A DNA stretch of 64,000 bases from PALSA-1353 sp050012375 (lineage in GTDB: Bacteria; Planctomycetota; Phycisphaerae; Tepidisphaerales; Tepidisphaeraceae), in NCBI GenBank assembly GCA_050012375.1, contig JBEKHH010000004.1, positions 89,825-153,824 of the forward strand, given 5' to 3'. Numbering within the stretch: position 1 is the first letter of the stretch; each line of letters opens with the position of its first letter. The translations under genes were made by a program, and so were the position numbers. Below, in pieces: positions 42,371-51,690 of this stretch. The notes beneath the pieces were generated by a model that was not told where the DNA came from, did not search any database, and saw only the letters and a program-made list of their open reading frames with translations.

Positions 42371-43729
42371 CTAGTCCATCGCCTTCCACCCCTCGGGCAA
42401 ATCCATGATCGTCACCGGATTGAAAACATTCCCTTCGCTTCCCTGGATCGCGCTGCTGATCCGCGGATAAAACCGGGGATCGTAATATGCCTGATTGGAC
42501 CAGGTGGGGCGGGGGCTGATCATCGCCAATCCCTTGAACGTGTTGCCGGTTGCCCCGCCGAGCTTTATTCCCATACAACCTCGCAATTCGACGTCCTCAA
42601 ACAAATTGTTCGTCTGCGTTTTGCCGTTCGGCCAGAAGACGATCCCCTGGCCGCCGTCGACCTGGACCCCGCGGAAATAATTGTTGCTGGCCGGCGTACC
42701 CCAGAACATAATCGTCGGCCCCGAGCAATTGCGGATTCGGATGTGCAAAAACATGCAGCCTTGCAGCCCCAGGCCGACATCTTCGACCACGATCACTTCG
42801 TCGCCATTGTTGGCGTACTGGATTCCATCGAAAACGAGCCTGCTGAAAAATGCGTTGGTGGGTCCCTTGCGCAAGATCAACCCACGGGCCGTGTTGTGCC
42901 AGGAGGCATTGATCATGGCGAACTGATCGCCTTGCGCGATGCATTCATCGTTGAAGGCGCACCTTCCCTCGAAAGAGATGTTTTTCCACATGGCATGATC
43001 GCCGCCGACGAACCCGCCGCTGTTTTTCAATTCGACGTCTTCAACCAACGACTCGGGGGCGGTCATCAACATCGTCGTCATGGTGCGCAGGCGAAGTCTT
43101 TGGAAGGCAGCCCACCGGTTGCTGCCGGGGGAGTTATGGAACAGCATGGCGCCGGGGGCGAAGACGCCGTCGGCTGTGAAGTCGCTGAAAGCGATGTCGT
43201 CTCCCGTGGAGGTGAAGAGGCGGGCTCCGTATTCCTTGTCGCTGGGGGTGCGGATCAGGATCGTCGCATCGCGATGCGCTCCGCGTACGGCCGCGCCCGC
43301 CGGGACCGTGATCGTGCGGTCGATGGTATATACCCCCGGCGACAGGCGAACGCTCCGGCCCGCGTCCAAGACCGCCTGAATGCTCGCGCTGTCCGCCCGG
43401 CCGGAGGGAGGGACCACCACCGGCGGATTCGGGGCCGGTCGCGGCCGGACGGTGATGGCGATTCCCGTGTCCTGACCCTGAATGTGCAAATGGTAGATCC
43501 CGGGTGGCGCGTCGGCGGGCACGTTCAGCCCCGTCGCATAATTCGGGTCTCTCCACGAACCGGTGTCTGACCAGCTGAACTGCTTGAGGGGAATCGAGTC
43601 GTCCAGGGTAAAGGTCTTTGGGCCAAGGGACGAGCCCAAGAAGCCGGCGGGCAAGTGCCCTTGCCGCGACCAGATGTAGGTGACATCGCCTTGGGCAACG
43701 GTCCTTCGCCAGATGCTAAGCGTGTTCAT
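42371..43729 (-). CDS. Right-handed beta-helix (pectate-lyase-fold) protein
   Basis: 452 residues from the ATG at 43729, which has GGAG six bases before it. The first 100 residues are a beta-sandwich-like domain (WSRQGHLPAGFLGSSLGP, then AITVRPRPAPNPPVV). Then ASIQAVLDAGRSVRLSPGVYTIDRTI is the standard entry to a parallel beta-helix, followed by many short Asn/Gly-rich coils. The fold fits polysaccharide lyases or hydrolases, but the catalytic set is not identifiable. No clear signal peptide is visible, which is odd for such a protein. Confidence 0.7.
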   Translation of the reverse strand: MNTLSIWRRTVAQGDVTYIWSRQGHLPAGFLGSSLGPKTFTLDDSIPLKQFSWSDTGSWRDPNYATGLNVPADAPPGIYHLHIQGQDTGIAITVRPRPAPNPPVVVPPSGRADSASIQAVLDAGRSVRLSPGVYTIDRTITVPAGAAVRGAHRDATILIRTPSDKEYGARLFTSTGDDIAFSDFTADGVFAPGAMLFHNSPGSNRWAAFQRLRLRTMTTMLMTAPESLVEDVELKNSGGFVGGDHAMWKNISFEGRCAFNDECIAQGDQFAMINASWHNTARGLILRKGPTNAFFSRLVFDGIQYANNGDEVIVVEDVGLGLQGCMFLHIRIRNCSGPTIMFWGTPASNNYFRGVQVDGGQGIVFWPNGKTQTNNLFEDVELRGCMGIKLGGATGNTFKGLAMISPRPTWSNQAYYDPRFYPRISSAIQGSEGNVFNPVTIMDLPEGWKAMD

Positions 43730-43914
43730 GCGCTTCTCCGCTGAGTTCCGATCCAAGTCCGCTTACGCCGGCGACACGCTATCCGAATTCCGTGAAGTTT
43801 TCGCCGCCCGTGCAACATTTCGCGCAACCGGCTGAAAATTTCGCAACAGATTGACGGGCATGTGCCGATGAAGTTGCAGAGGCTTGACCCGGCCCTTTTT
43901 ATCGGACGCGCCAA

Positions 43915-44511
43915 ATGCAATCCAAGCGAAAAGTCGTTGTGCTGACCAGCCTTGTGGCTCTTTTGTCATTGGCCAGCGCGTTGCTGCTGGCGCTGGCGCC
44001 GCCGCCGCTGGCAGCCGAGGGATATAACAGCCTTTCCGCCTCGGAGCATGGGCCGTTCCTTGACGAAATCTTCAAGACCGCCGTCGCCGCCAAGCCGGAG
44101 CAATGGAAATTCGTCTATGTCCATCAGTCCGCGACAACCGCCGGCAATGCCGGCACGCTCGCCAGGCCCGGTTCGGGTGCGTGCGATCATTTCATCATCG
44201 GCAACGGCAACGGCTGCCAGGACGGGGAGCTTGAGGTAAGCCCGCGATGGAACAATCAGCAGCCCGCCGCCGCCCCGCCGGGGGTTGACCATATCGAACC
44301 CAGTTGCATCAGCATTTGCATCGTCGGCGATTTCGATCATTCGATGCCGACGCCCGTTCAGCTTCGCCGCTTGACGCAACTGGTAAGCACGCTCCAAAGC
44401 CAGTTTCGCATCGGGGCCGACAAGGTCATTTTGCTGAGCGACACGGCGTCCCCTTCAAGCGTCGGGCGGTATTTCCCAATCACGGCGTTTCGCGATCAGA
44501 TTCTGCCGTAA
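43915..44511 (+). CDS. Degenerate N-acetylmuramoyl-L-alanine amidase/PGRP-like protein
   Basis: 198 residues. A signal or anchor helix (VVVLTSLVALLSLASALLLAL) is followed by the PGRP/amidase_2 outline: FVYVHQSATTAG, CDHFIIGNGNGCQDGELEVSPRWNNQ, ISICIVGDFDHSMPTPVQLRRLTQLV. Zinc enzymes have His in the VHHSA motif, a second His near the middle and a late His/Cys. Here only one His of VHQSA remains and the later ligands (HIEPSC; LLSDTASP) are not in register. The protein is therefore probably a peptidoglycan-binding relic or regulator without activity. No strong promoter seen. Confidence 0.65.
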   Translation: MQSKRKVVVLTSLVALLSLASALLLALAPPPLAAEGYNSLSASEHGPFLDEIFKTAVAAKPEQWKFVYVHQSATTAGNAGTLARPGSGACDHFIIGNGNGCQDGELEVSPRWNNQQPAAAPPGVDHIEPSCISICIVGDFDHSMPTPVQLRRLTQLVSTLQSQFRIGADKVILLSDTASPSSVGRYFPITAFRDQILP

Positions 44512-44604
44512 AGCCCGCCGCCGCCGCGCCTTGGCCAGCCAATTATCCGCTTGCTATTTGCACGTTCTTTACATAGCCTATCCCGTTAAGTAAATAGTTT
44601 TTCA

Positions 44605-44718
44605 CGGGCAACGTTTCGCACCAAGGCGGCCGCTTTTATCTTTCCCTGTTATCCCCACCCTTGGGCTTTTTCCTCTTCCCACCGACCATCCAGCGGGATC
44701 GGGAAATAACGTTGCCCG
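44605..44718. promoter_or_regulatory. 11-bp inverted repeat in kinase leader
   Basis: CGGGCAACGTT at 44605-44615 and AACGTTGCCCG at 44708-44718 are exact complements, 92 bp apart. The right arm lies 16 bp before the kinase ATG (44735). It may be a looping operator or an RNA stem that hides the ribosome site. Confidence 0.4.
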
Positions 44719-44734
44719 GGATGGTCCGCTGTGC

Positions 44735-45601
44735 ATGGCTCAAAAGCTCCTCCAATATGAAGTGTTGGAGCGTCTGGGAGACGGTGCGCGTAGCGTCATC
44801 TACGCCGTCAGCGACCCCCAAACGCACCAGGTTTACGCCCTCAAGCACGTTGTGCGCCATAACAAAAAGGACGACCGTTTCATCGAACAGATGGAAACGG
44901 AGTTCGAAATCTCCCGCCAGTTCACCCATCCCAACCTTCGCAAATCGTACGACCTGAAGATCACGCGCAACTTCTTGATGCAGCCCAAAGAGGCGTTCCT
45001 GCTCATGGAATTGGTCGATGGCCGCCCGCTGGAAGTCCGGCCGCCTCGGGAAATGGTCGCGATTGTCGATACCTTCATCCAGACGGCCCAGGGCCTGCGG
45101 GCGATGCACGCCCTGGGATATGCCCACTGCGACCTCAAGCCCAACAACATTCTCCGCAGCGATCAAGGCGCGGTGAAGATCATCGATTTCGGCCAAGGGT
45201 GCAAAATCGGAACGGTCAAGGAGCGAATTCAAGGCACCCCCGATTACATCGCGCCCGAGCAAGTCGCCCGTCGGCCCATCAGCGTTCAAACCGATGTCTT
45301 CAATCTCGGAGCCACCATCTACTGGACCCTGACGGGCACAAACATTCCCACGCTGTATACGGTCAACAAGAAGGGCGACAACAGCTTTCTGCTGGATAAG
45401 ACGATTCAAACTCCGGTGGAACTGAACCCCATGGTTCCGCCGGGACTGTCCAATCTCGTCATGGAATGCGTCTCGACCCGCCCGGCCAAGCGGCCGGCCG
45501 ATATGGATCAGGTCACCCTGCGATTGGAACTGATCAAACATATCCTGATGAGCAAGCCGACGGAGAGTTCTGACGATTCAAATCTCGGCCAGACTGCTTG
45601 A
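44735..45601 (+). CDS. Serine/threonine protein kinase
   Basis: 288 residues, a single Hanks-type kinase domain without transmembrane segment. G-loop GDGARSVIYAV (residues 15-25), ATP Lys37 in YALK, catalytic loop HCDLKPNN (131-138, with Cys in place of Arg of HRD), DFGQG at 151-155 and GTPDYIAPE (167-175). The Cys-for-Arg change means activation-loop phosphorylation may not be needed. Cytoplasmic. It lies 76 bp upstream of argG; no functional link is visible. Targets unknown. Confidence 0.9.
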   Translation: MAQKLLQYEVLERLGDGARSVIYAVSDPQTHQVYALKHVVRHNKKDDRFIEQMETEFEISRQFTHPNLRKSYDLKITRNFLMQPKEAFLLMELVDGRPLEVRPPREMVAIVDTFIQTAQGLRAMHALGYAHCDLKPNNILRSDQGAVKIIDFGQGCKIGTVKERIQGTPDYIAPEQVARRPISVQTDVFNLGATIYWTLTGTNIPTLYTVNKKGDNSFLLDKTIQTPVELNPMVPPGLSNLVMECVSTRPAKRPADMDQVTLRLELIKHILMSKPTESSDDSNLGQTA

Positions 45602-45677
45602 GACCTTCCAAAGCCCCATCCGGCCGTGGCGTCGCTAGCGCCAAGTCATATACTGTTCGCCTTTGCGGAGTGCATCC

Positions 45678-46901
45678 ATGTCAACCCCAAATGCCGACGC
45701 GCCCAAGAAGATCGTCCTCGCCTACAGCGGCGGCCTGGATACCAGCGTCATTCTGCCCTGGCTCAAGGACCGTTATCCCGGCGTGAAACTCGTCGCCTTC
45801 GCCGCCGAGCTTGGCCAGGGCGATGAACTCAAGGGCATCGAAGACAAGGCGAGAAAAAGCGGCGCCGATGAGGTGATCGTCAAAGACCTTCGCCAGGAGT
45901 TCGCCGAGGAATTCTGCTTCCCCATGCTCCGCGCCCACGCGATTTACGAAAATGACTATCTGCTCGGCACCAGCATCGCACGGCCGATCATCGCCAAACA
46001 TCAGGTTGAAGTCGCTCGCCAGACCAACGCCGACGCCGTCGCCCACGGAGCGACCGCCAAGGGCAACGACCAGGTGCGCTTTGAACTAACGTATATGTCG
46101 CTGGCCCCCGAGCTGAAAATCATCGCGCCGTGGAAGGACCCGACCTTCGGCCTGCGCGACCGGGAAAGCGCAATCGACTACGCCAACAAGAAAGGCGTGC
46201 CCGTCGAACAGAGCAAGAAGAAAATCTACAGCCGGGACCGGAACCTCTGGCATATCAGCCACGAAGGGGCCGATCTGGAATCCCCCGCCAACGAGCCGAA
46301 GGACGATCTGTGGCTGATCTCCGTCCCGGTCTCCAAGGCGCCGAGCGAGCCGCGCTACGTGACGGTCGATTTTGATCACGGCAATCCCGTCGCCGTCGAC
46401 GGCAAGAAAATGCCCGGCCACGAATTGATCGCGACGCTCAACGAGCTTGGCGGCAAGCACGCGGTAGGTCAAACGCAGTTGGCCGAGAACCGCCTGGTCG
46501 GCATGAAATCGCGCGGCGCGTACGAAACGCCCGGCGGGACGATTCTGTACGAGGCCCACAAGGCCCTGGAACAAATCTGCGTCGAGCGCGACACGTTCCA
46601 TTACAAGCAGCAGGTCTCACTCCGCTATGCGGAATTGGTGTATTACGGACAATGGTTTCATCCGCTGCGCGAAGCGCTCCAGGCGTTCATCGATCACACG
46701 CAAGGACCGGTGACTGGGCAGGTGAAGGTGAAGCTGTTCAAAGGCCGCGCCACCGCGGCCGGCGTCACCAGCCCGCACACCCTGTACGATCCGCAATTGG
46801 CCAGCTTCAGCATGGAAGGCTACGACGTGACGGCGGCTCGCGGGTTCATCGATTTGTTCGGATTGCCGATGAAGGTGGCCCAGCAGGCGAAACGGTGGTG
46901 A
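45678..46901 (+). CDS. argG: Argininosuccinate synthase
   Basis: 407 residues from ATG at 45678; a start 15 bp earlier is less likely. Joins citrulline and aspartate with ATP, the penultimate step of arginine synthesis. The N-terminal P-loop-like IVLAYSGGLDTSVILPWL is diagnostic, as are AVAHGATAKGNDQVRFEL, IYSRDRNLWHISHEG, and MKSRGAYETPGGTIL. Full length. argH is not in the window. Confidence 0.97.
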   Translation: MSTPNADAPKKIVLAYSGGLDTSVILPWLKDRYPGVKLVAFAAELGQGDELKGIEDKARKSGADEVIVKDLRQEFAEEFCFPMLRAHAIYENDYLLGTSIARPIIAKHQVEVARQTNADAVAHGATAKGNDQVRFELTYMSLAPELKIIAPWKDPTFGLRDRESAIDYANKKGVPVEQSKKKIYSRDRNLWHISHEGADLESPANEPKDDLWLISVPVSKAPSEPRYVTVDFDHGNPVAVDGKKMPGHELIATLNELGGKHAVGQTQLAENRLVGMKSRGAYETPGGTILYEAHKALEQICVERDTFHYKQQVSLRYAELVYYGQWFHPLREALQAFIDHTQGPVTGQVKVKLFKGRATAAGVTSPHTLYDPQLASFSMEGYDVTAARGFIDLFGLPMKVAQQAKRW

Positions 46902-46906
46902 GAAGC

Positions 46907-47125
46907 ATGAGCGACCAGCAGATTCGCGAACTCGACGTCGTGGCACTGACGGTGGACTTGCCGCAGTTGAAATTAGTCCGCGGGCAGGTCGGCACGGTGG
47001 TGTTCGTATATGCTCCGGACGTGTTCGAGGTAGAGTTTGTTGACGATGACGGCCACGCCTATGGCCTTACCACTTTGAATGCATCGCAGTTGCTTCGGCT
47101 GCATTACAAGCCGATCGCCGCGTAG
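46907..47125 (+). CDS. DUF4926-like small protein
   Basis: 72 residues, 5 bp after the argG stop. ELDVVALTVDLPQLKLVRGQVGTVVFVY and FEVEFVDDDGHAYGLTTLNASQLLRL match DUF4926, small beta-barrel proteins often paired with a DUF6883-type partner in putative toxin-antitoxin modules. No partner is adjacent; rarA follows. Function unknown. Confidence 0.78.
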   Translation: MSDQQIRELDVVALTVDLPQLKLVRGQVGTVVFVYAPDVFEVEFVDDDGHAYGLTTLNASQLLRLHYKPIAA

Positions 47126-47258
47126 GCCCCCTTCGGCAAAAATTGCGATCGACCCGCGCCGTGGTGAAGTGTGCCACAGAATTTGGCTTCACCGAGCATG
47201 CGGCCAATTTTCGGCTTTTTTGGTTCGTCGCCCGCCGTTTGTCGCTTATCATTCAATC

Positions 47259-48614
47259 GTGGATCTATTCAAGGAATCCCGACAGAAGAACCTCGCCCGC
47301 GTCGCGCCGCTGCCGATTCGCATGCGACCGCGGTCGCTCGACCAATTCGTCGGCCAGCAACATTTCCTCGGCCCGGGCAAACTGCTGCGCCGCATGCTCG
47401 AAGCCGACCGCCTCACCAGCGTGATCTTTTACGGGCCGCCGGGAACCGGCAAGACCACCCTCGCCCAACTCATCGCGATTTACACTAAGAGCGAATTTGT
47501 CGAGATGAACGCCTCGTCCGTCGGCGTCAAGGAAGTGCGCGCGATTCTCGATGCGGCCAAGGAACGCCTGGCCGCCGGCGGAAGCCGCACCGTTCTGTTC
47601 CTCGATGAAATCCATCGCTTCAACCGCGCCCAGCAGGACATCTTGCTTTCCGACGTGGAAGACGGCTTGATCCTCCTCGTCGGCGCGACGACGGAAAACC
47701 CCTTTTTCGCGGTGAATTCTCCGCTGGTCAGCCGCAGCCAGATTTTCCAATTCTCTCCACTGGGCGAGCCTGACATCCGCCTTCTTCTGCGCCGCGCGAT
47801 TTCCGACAAGGAGCGCGGATTTGGAAATCTGAAATTTGAGATTTCAGATTCCGCCATCGACCTGTGGGCGACCAAGTCCGATGGCGACGCCCGCCGCGCC
47901 CTCATGGCCCTGGAAGTCGCCGTCCTCTCCCAACAGCAGGAGGGCGCCGGCGCGATCCGCATCGATCTGGACGTGGCCGAGCAATCCATCCAGCGGAAGG
48001 CGATCGTTTACGACGGCATGGGGGATGAGCATTACGATGCCGCCAGCGCCCTGATCAAAAGCATGCGCGGCTCGGACCCGGACGCGGCGGTCTATTGGCT
48101 GGCACGGATGCTCGAAGCGGGAGAAGACCCGCGTTTCATCGCCCGCCGCATCGCCATCCTGGCCTCGGAGGACATCGGCAACGCCGATCCCCGCGCCATC
48201 TCCGTTGCCGCCGCGGCCTTCGATATCGTTGAAAAGATCGGCATGCCCGAAGCCCAGCTCACGCTGTCACAGGCGGTCATTTACATGGCCACCGCGCCAA
48301 AATCCAACGCCTCGGCAATGGCGATCTGGCAGGCCGCCAAGGACGTCAAGGAGGGCCGCACCCTGCCGGTCCCCAAACACCTCAAGGACGCGCATTATCA
48401 GGGGGCAAAACGCCTCGGCCACGGTGAGGGGTACCTCTACTCCCACAATTTTCCCGGCGGAATTGTCGGACAAGACTATCTTGGTGTCGATAAGGTATAT
48501 TATAATCCCGTGAACCGAGGCTACGAGGCGGAGATCGGGCGGAGGATGGAGCAGCGGGCTGAACCGGGAAACCCAGCCAACTCCCCACCCGAGGGCCCAG
48601 CGGAGATGAAGTAG
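47259..48614 (+). CDS. rarA: Replication-associated recombination AAA+ ATPase RarA
   Basis: 451 residues from a GTG. AAA+ core: FYGPPGTGKT (59-66) Walker A, VLFLDEIHRFN Walker B, GATTENPFFAVNSPLVSRSQ sensor region, SDGDARRAL sensor 2, then the MgsA C-terminal tetramer domain (DPDAAVYWLARMLEAGEDPRF; YLYSHNFPGGIVGQDYL). RarA acts at stalled replication forks with SSB. A palindromic AT-rich stretch (47826-47850) encodes NLKFEISD inside the core without changing the length expected from relatives. Confidence 0.95.
   Translation: MDLFKESRQKNLARVAPLPIRMRPRSLDQFVGQQHFLGPGKLLRRMLEADRLTSVIFYGPPGTGKTTLAQLIAIYTKSEFVEMNASSVGVKEVRAILDAAKERLAAGGSRTVLFLDEIHRFNRAQQDILLSDVEDGLILLVGATTENPFFAVNSPLVSRSQIFQFSPLGEPDIRLLLRRAISDKERGFGNLKFEISDSAIDLWATKSDGDARRALMALEVAVLSQQQEGAGAIRIDLDVAEQSIQRKAIVYDGMGDEHYDAASALIKSMRGSDPDAAVYWLARMLEAGEDPRFIARRIAILASEDIGNADPRAISVAAAAFDIVEKIGMPEAQLTLSQAVIYMATAPKSNASAMAIWQAAKDVKEGRTLPVPKHLKDAHYQGAKRLGHGEGYLYSHNFPGGIVGQDYLGVDKVYYNPVNRGYEAEIGRRMEQRAEPGNPANSPPEGPAEMK
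47826..47850. repeat. Palindrome inside rarA
   Basis: AATCTGAAAT-TTGAG-ATTTCAGATT, perfect 10-bp arms, AT-rich within a GC-rich gene. Encodes the loop NLKFEISD. Confidence 0.8.
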
Positions 48615-48654
48615 CCCGGATGCGAGAGCGGGATGCGAATGCGAGAGGGTTTGC

Positions 48655-49251
48655 ATGGCCGACACGGCCGATAAAAGCGATATACGCCGCCAACTTCGCG
48701 AGAAGCTGGCGGCCATGACGGACGCCCAGCGCCAGGCCAAGAGCCTAGCGGCGACGGCATTCCTGACCGCCAGCCCGGAATTCGCCGCCGCCCGCGTGGT
48801 CATGCTCTATCTCAGCACCTCGCATGAACTGGAGACCGCTCAGCTCGCTCTGAAATGTTGGCAAACCGGAAAGACCGTCGTCGTCCCCAAGGTCAGCTGG
48901 GACCAGCGGCGAATGCTCCCCGTGGAAATCACCAGCCTCCAGACAAACATCACCACCACCGGTCCCGGCGTGCGCGAGCCGGTCAGCGGACAACCCATCC
49001 CCGTCAACATGATCGACCTGGTCATTGTTCCCGGCCTGGGCTTCACCAATGACGGCCATCGCATTGGGCGCGGAATGGGGTTCTACGACCGATTCCTGGC
49101 CCTGGCGGATTTCATCGGGATTTCCTGCGGCATGGGATTCGAAGAGCAGATCGTTCCCGAGCTTCCGGTGCTTGACCACGACATGGAGCTGAGTATGCTT
49201 TGTACTGATCGCGGGATTCGGCGCTTTGCGACCAACTGCATCAGCCCGTAA
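48655..49251 (+). CDS. 5-formyltetrahydrofolate cyclo-ligase
   Basis: 198 residues. Converts 5-formyl-THF to 5,10-methenyl-THF with ATP. The family signature VIVPGLGFTNDGHRIGRGMGFYDRFL is complete; the N-terminal KSDIRRQLREKLAAM is the usual substrate-binding helix. Near the upstream rarA end are short GATGCGAGAGCGG repeats. Together with purU this is the second folate one-carbon enzyme in the window, though unlinked. Confidence 0.93.
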   Translation: MADTADKSDIRRQLREKLAAMTDAQRQAKSLAATAFLTASPEFAAARVVMLYLSTSHELETAQLALKCWQTGKTVVVPKVSWDQRRMLPVEITSLQTNITTTGPGVREPVSGQPIPVNMIDLVIVPGLGFTNDGHRIGRGMGFYDRFLALADFIGISCGMGFEEQIVPELPVLDHDMELSMLCTDRGIRRFATNCISP

Positions 49252-49290
49252 TACCCGCGCACCAGTCTTTGCGAGAACATGGAGGTTCTC

Positions 49291-50346
49291 TTGAGTCGCC
49301 AAACCCGCCGCGTCAGTCGCCTCTTTATCGTAATCCTTCTGTTGAGCTTTTCCGCCGCCGCCTTGTCGTTCATTTACAGAATGAACCATCCCGGCGCCGG
49401 CTCGGCCTCTCCGCCCCCGCCGCTGCTGAGCACTGATTCAGCGCCCGAGGCGAACCCCACGCCGGCCACGCAACCGGAGGTTGCACCATCCACTTCGCCG
49501 CCGATGATCGACGCGCCGGCCCACATTGCCGAAGCCGCCGCCTTTCAGCCCGCCGCCGCGACCGAGCCGAGCTTCTCGGTCTCTTCCATCATTTCCAGTG
49601 CACAGTCCGACATCGATAACGGTCGGCTCCTCAGCGCCCGCGCCCAATTGAACGATGCGCTGCAAGGCGGCGAACTGACCGACGACCAGATCGCGTCCGT
49701 CAAGACGTTGATCAGCCAGATCAATCAGACCGTCATCTTCGGCCGTCATAGGTTCGCGGACGATCCGTATGGCGGGACCTATGTGGTGCAACCCGGCGAC
49801 AGCCTCACCAGGATCGCCCTGGCCCACGACTGCACGTGGGAAATGATCGGCCGAATCAACGGCATCGACCCCATGCACCTCCGCGCCGGGGCGACGATCA
49901 AAGTCATCGAAGGCCCCTTCTTCGCCGTGATCGATAAACACAAATTCACGATGGACCTGTACCTCGGCGGATTGCCGGGCGAGAAAAGCTCGATGTACGT
50001 CACCACCTACAGGGTGGGTCTAGGCAAGGACGACTCAACACCGGTAGGCACATGGATGGTGGAACCCCACCGCAAGCTGAAGCATCCGACGTATTACAGC
50101 CCGCGCGGCGAAGGCGTCATCCCCGCCGACGATCCCAAAAATCCTCTAGGCGGATATTGGATCGGCCTGAGCGGCACCGAAGGCCAGGCGGTGGGAAAAC
50201 TCTCCTACGGCATTCACGGCACGGTCGATCCGGACAGCATCGGCAAGCAATCGAGCATGGGCTGCATTCGTCTCCACACCGACGACATCGCGATGGTTTA
50301 CGACATGCTGGTCGAAGGCAAGAGCATGGTGGTGTTGAAGGAATAG
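49291..50346 (+). CDS. L,D-transpeptidase with LysM domain
   Basis: About 351 residues from a TTG at 49291 with GGAGG (49281-49285) five bases before; an ATG at 49279 lacks a site. One N-terminal membrane helix is followed by a Pro/Ala-rich linker, a helical region (SARAQLNDALQGGELTDDQI), a LysM domain (YVVQPGDSLTRIALAHDCTWEMI...INGIDPMHLRAGATIKV) and a YkuD domain ending in SYGIHGTVDPDSIGKQSSMGCIRLH, with the catalytic Cys and Arg. It makes 3-3 crosslinks in or attaches proteins to peptidoglycan, which this lineage would therefore possess, as the mre/PBP2 cluster also suggests. Confidence 0.92.
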   Translation: MSRQTRRVSRLFIVILLLSFSAAALSFIYRMNHPGAGSASPPPPLLSTDSAPEANPTPATQPEVAPSTSPPMIDAPAHIAEAAAFQPAAATEPSFSVSSIISSAQSDIDNGRLLSARAQLNDALQGGELTDDQIASVKTLISQINQTVIFGRHRFADDPYGGTYVVQPGDSLTRIALAHDCTWEMIGRINGIDPMHLRAGATIKVIEGPFFAVIDKHKFTMDLYLGGLPGEKSSMYVTTYRVGLGKDDSTPVGTWMVEPHRKLKHPTYYSPRGEGVIPADDPKNPLGGYWIGLSGTEGQAVGKLSYGIHGTVDPDSIGKQSSMGCIRLHTDDIAMVYDMLVEGKSMVVLKE

Positions 50347-50670
50347 GGACCCGGCCAATCGAAATTTGATTTTGCCAATTCCCTGCCCCCAGAAAACAGG
50401 GACAGCCGTCCATTGTTGAACAGTGAGCCGGAGGGACCGATGAAACCGGCGGCCGTCCCTGTTTATTTCTCCGCTTTTAGTCAGTCGCCAACCATCCACG
50501 ACTTTCGGTTATAGCTCCTCTAGCTTTGGAGGTAACGCCTCAATCCATATGACGATTTTCTTCTTGTAATTCGGGAGATGTTTGGTTATCATTGAGTAGT
50601 CGTTTTCAACTGCACTTCGATTTGCCAACGGACAGGCGACCCAGTGAACGGCCGGAATTCGGAGATTCTC
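50347..50670. other. Intergenic region with imperfect inverted repeat
   Basis: 324 bp. AACAGGGACAGCCG (50395-50408) and CGGCCGTCCCTGTT (50450-50463) pair in 13 of 14 positions with a 41-bp loop. It may act as a terminator region or be a fragment of a small element. A direct copy of a 26-bp stretch (CCGAAAGTCGTGGATGGTTGGCGACTGA, reverse at 50482-50509) recurs at 51763-51790. Confidence 0.5.
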
Positions 50671-51690
50671 GTGGAGAGATCGACCCACGATCAGCGGCGC
50701 GGCTTTACCCTGGTTGAACTTCTGGTTGTCATTGGAATTATCGGCGTGCTTATTGCGATTTTGCTTCCAGCGCTTCAGCGCGCCCGCGAAAACGCCAACA
50801 GCATCGCCTGCCAATCAAACCTGCGGCAGATCGGCCAAGCCATCATCATGTATGCCGGGGATAATCACGGCATCCTGCCGATGGGGTACTGGTCGGGCAA
50901 TTGGGATCCCAACACAGGCAAAAACTTTAGTCCTGCGTCTCCCCTAACCTTCTGGTCGATTTTAATTCAGCCGTACATGGGCAGAGGCGGCAGCAACGCT
51001 TATGACAACGCCCAGACCATGACCAGCGCGGTTCGGCGGGTCTTCATGTGTCCGACAGCGGCGTACCTTCCAACGATCCTCACCGTCGACGGCGCGACCG
51101 TGACCCAATACGTTTGCCATCCGCGGCTGATGCCTTGGATGCAATCTTGGACGGAGGTGGCGGGCAGCGCAAGAAATCCAGTGCCGGCCGACCCCATTAC
51201 GAATCGATTCGATTTGCCTTACACCCTTGCCCACATCAAGCGAAGCTCCGAAATCTGCCTGATTTTTGACGCGGCGTTGTATTGGCAGCCGACTGGCGGC
51301 GGGTTCAACGTGCCATACACCGTTCCCGTCGCTTTCCGCATCGACGGCGGGCGATTCGCCAATGATTCAAACTCCAACCCCCACGGCACGACCTTCCTGA
51401 CGGATGATTATGGCTTTTCCGGCAATCCCGGCGGAGCGATTAATGCCGGCCAGCCCGTTGACATTCTGCCGTCCGACGGATCCGGCAACGCCGCATATGC
51501 CAACACCGATACCCAGCAGTTCTGCATCGCCATAGGCGCACCCGCCGGCGACGGCAACATTCGCTTTCGGCACATGGGCAACACCCAGCTCAACGCCCTC
51601 ATGGTTGACGGACACGTCCAGAGTTTCACGTACAATCCCCGATCGCGCCAAACGGATATGCTTCGTAGCAACATCAACGTGAATCCGTGA
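50671..51690 (+). CDS. Type II secretion pseudopilin-like protein
   Basis: About 339 residues from a GTG at 50671 with GGAG spaced six bases; a GTG at 50644 is possible. The prepilin signature RRGFTLVELLVVIGIIGVLIAILLPAL, cleaved after Gly, is followed by LQRARENANSIACQSNLRQIGQA. The mature domain ends with FRHMGNTQLNALMVDGHVQSF, the H-X9-DG motif of planctomycete pseudopilins. Planctomycetes carry dozens of such genes of unclear role; no secretion machinery is adjacent. Confidence 0.9.
   Translation: MERSTHDQRRGFTLVELLVVIGIIGVLIAILLPALQRARENANSIACQSNLRQIGQAIIMYAGDNHGILPMGYWSGNWDPNTGKNFSPASPLTFWSILIQPYMGRGGSNAYDNAQTMTSAVRRVFMCPTAAYLPTILTVDGATVTQYVCHPRLMPWMQSWTEVAGSARNPVPADPITNRFDLPYTLAHIKRSSEICLIFDAALYWQPTGGGFNVPYTVPVAFRIDGGRFANDSNSNPHGTTFLTDDYGFSGNPGGAINAGQPVDILPSDGSGNAAYANTDTQQFCIAIGAPAGDGNIRFRHMGNTQLNALMVDGHVQSFTYNPRSRQTDMLRSNINVNP

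Noticed and set aside
42320..43570. Plus-strand frame opposite the beta-helix gene
   Set aside because: Starts inside repeat copy C and has no recognisable fold, while the opposite strand has beta-helix periodicity and a ribosome site.
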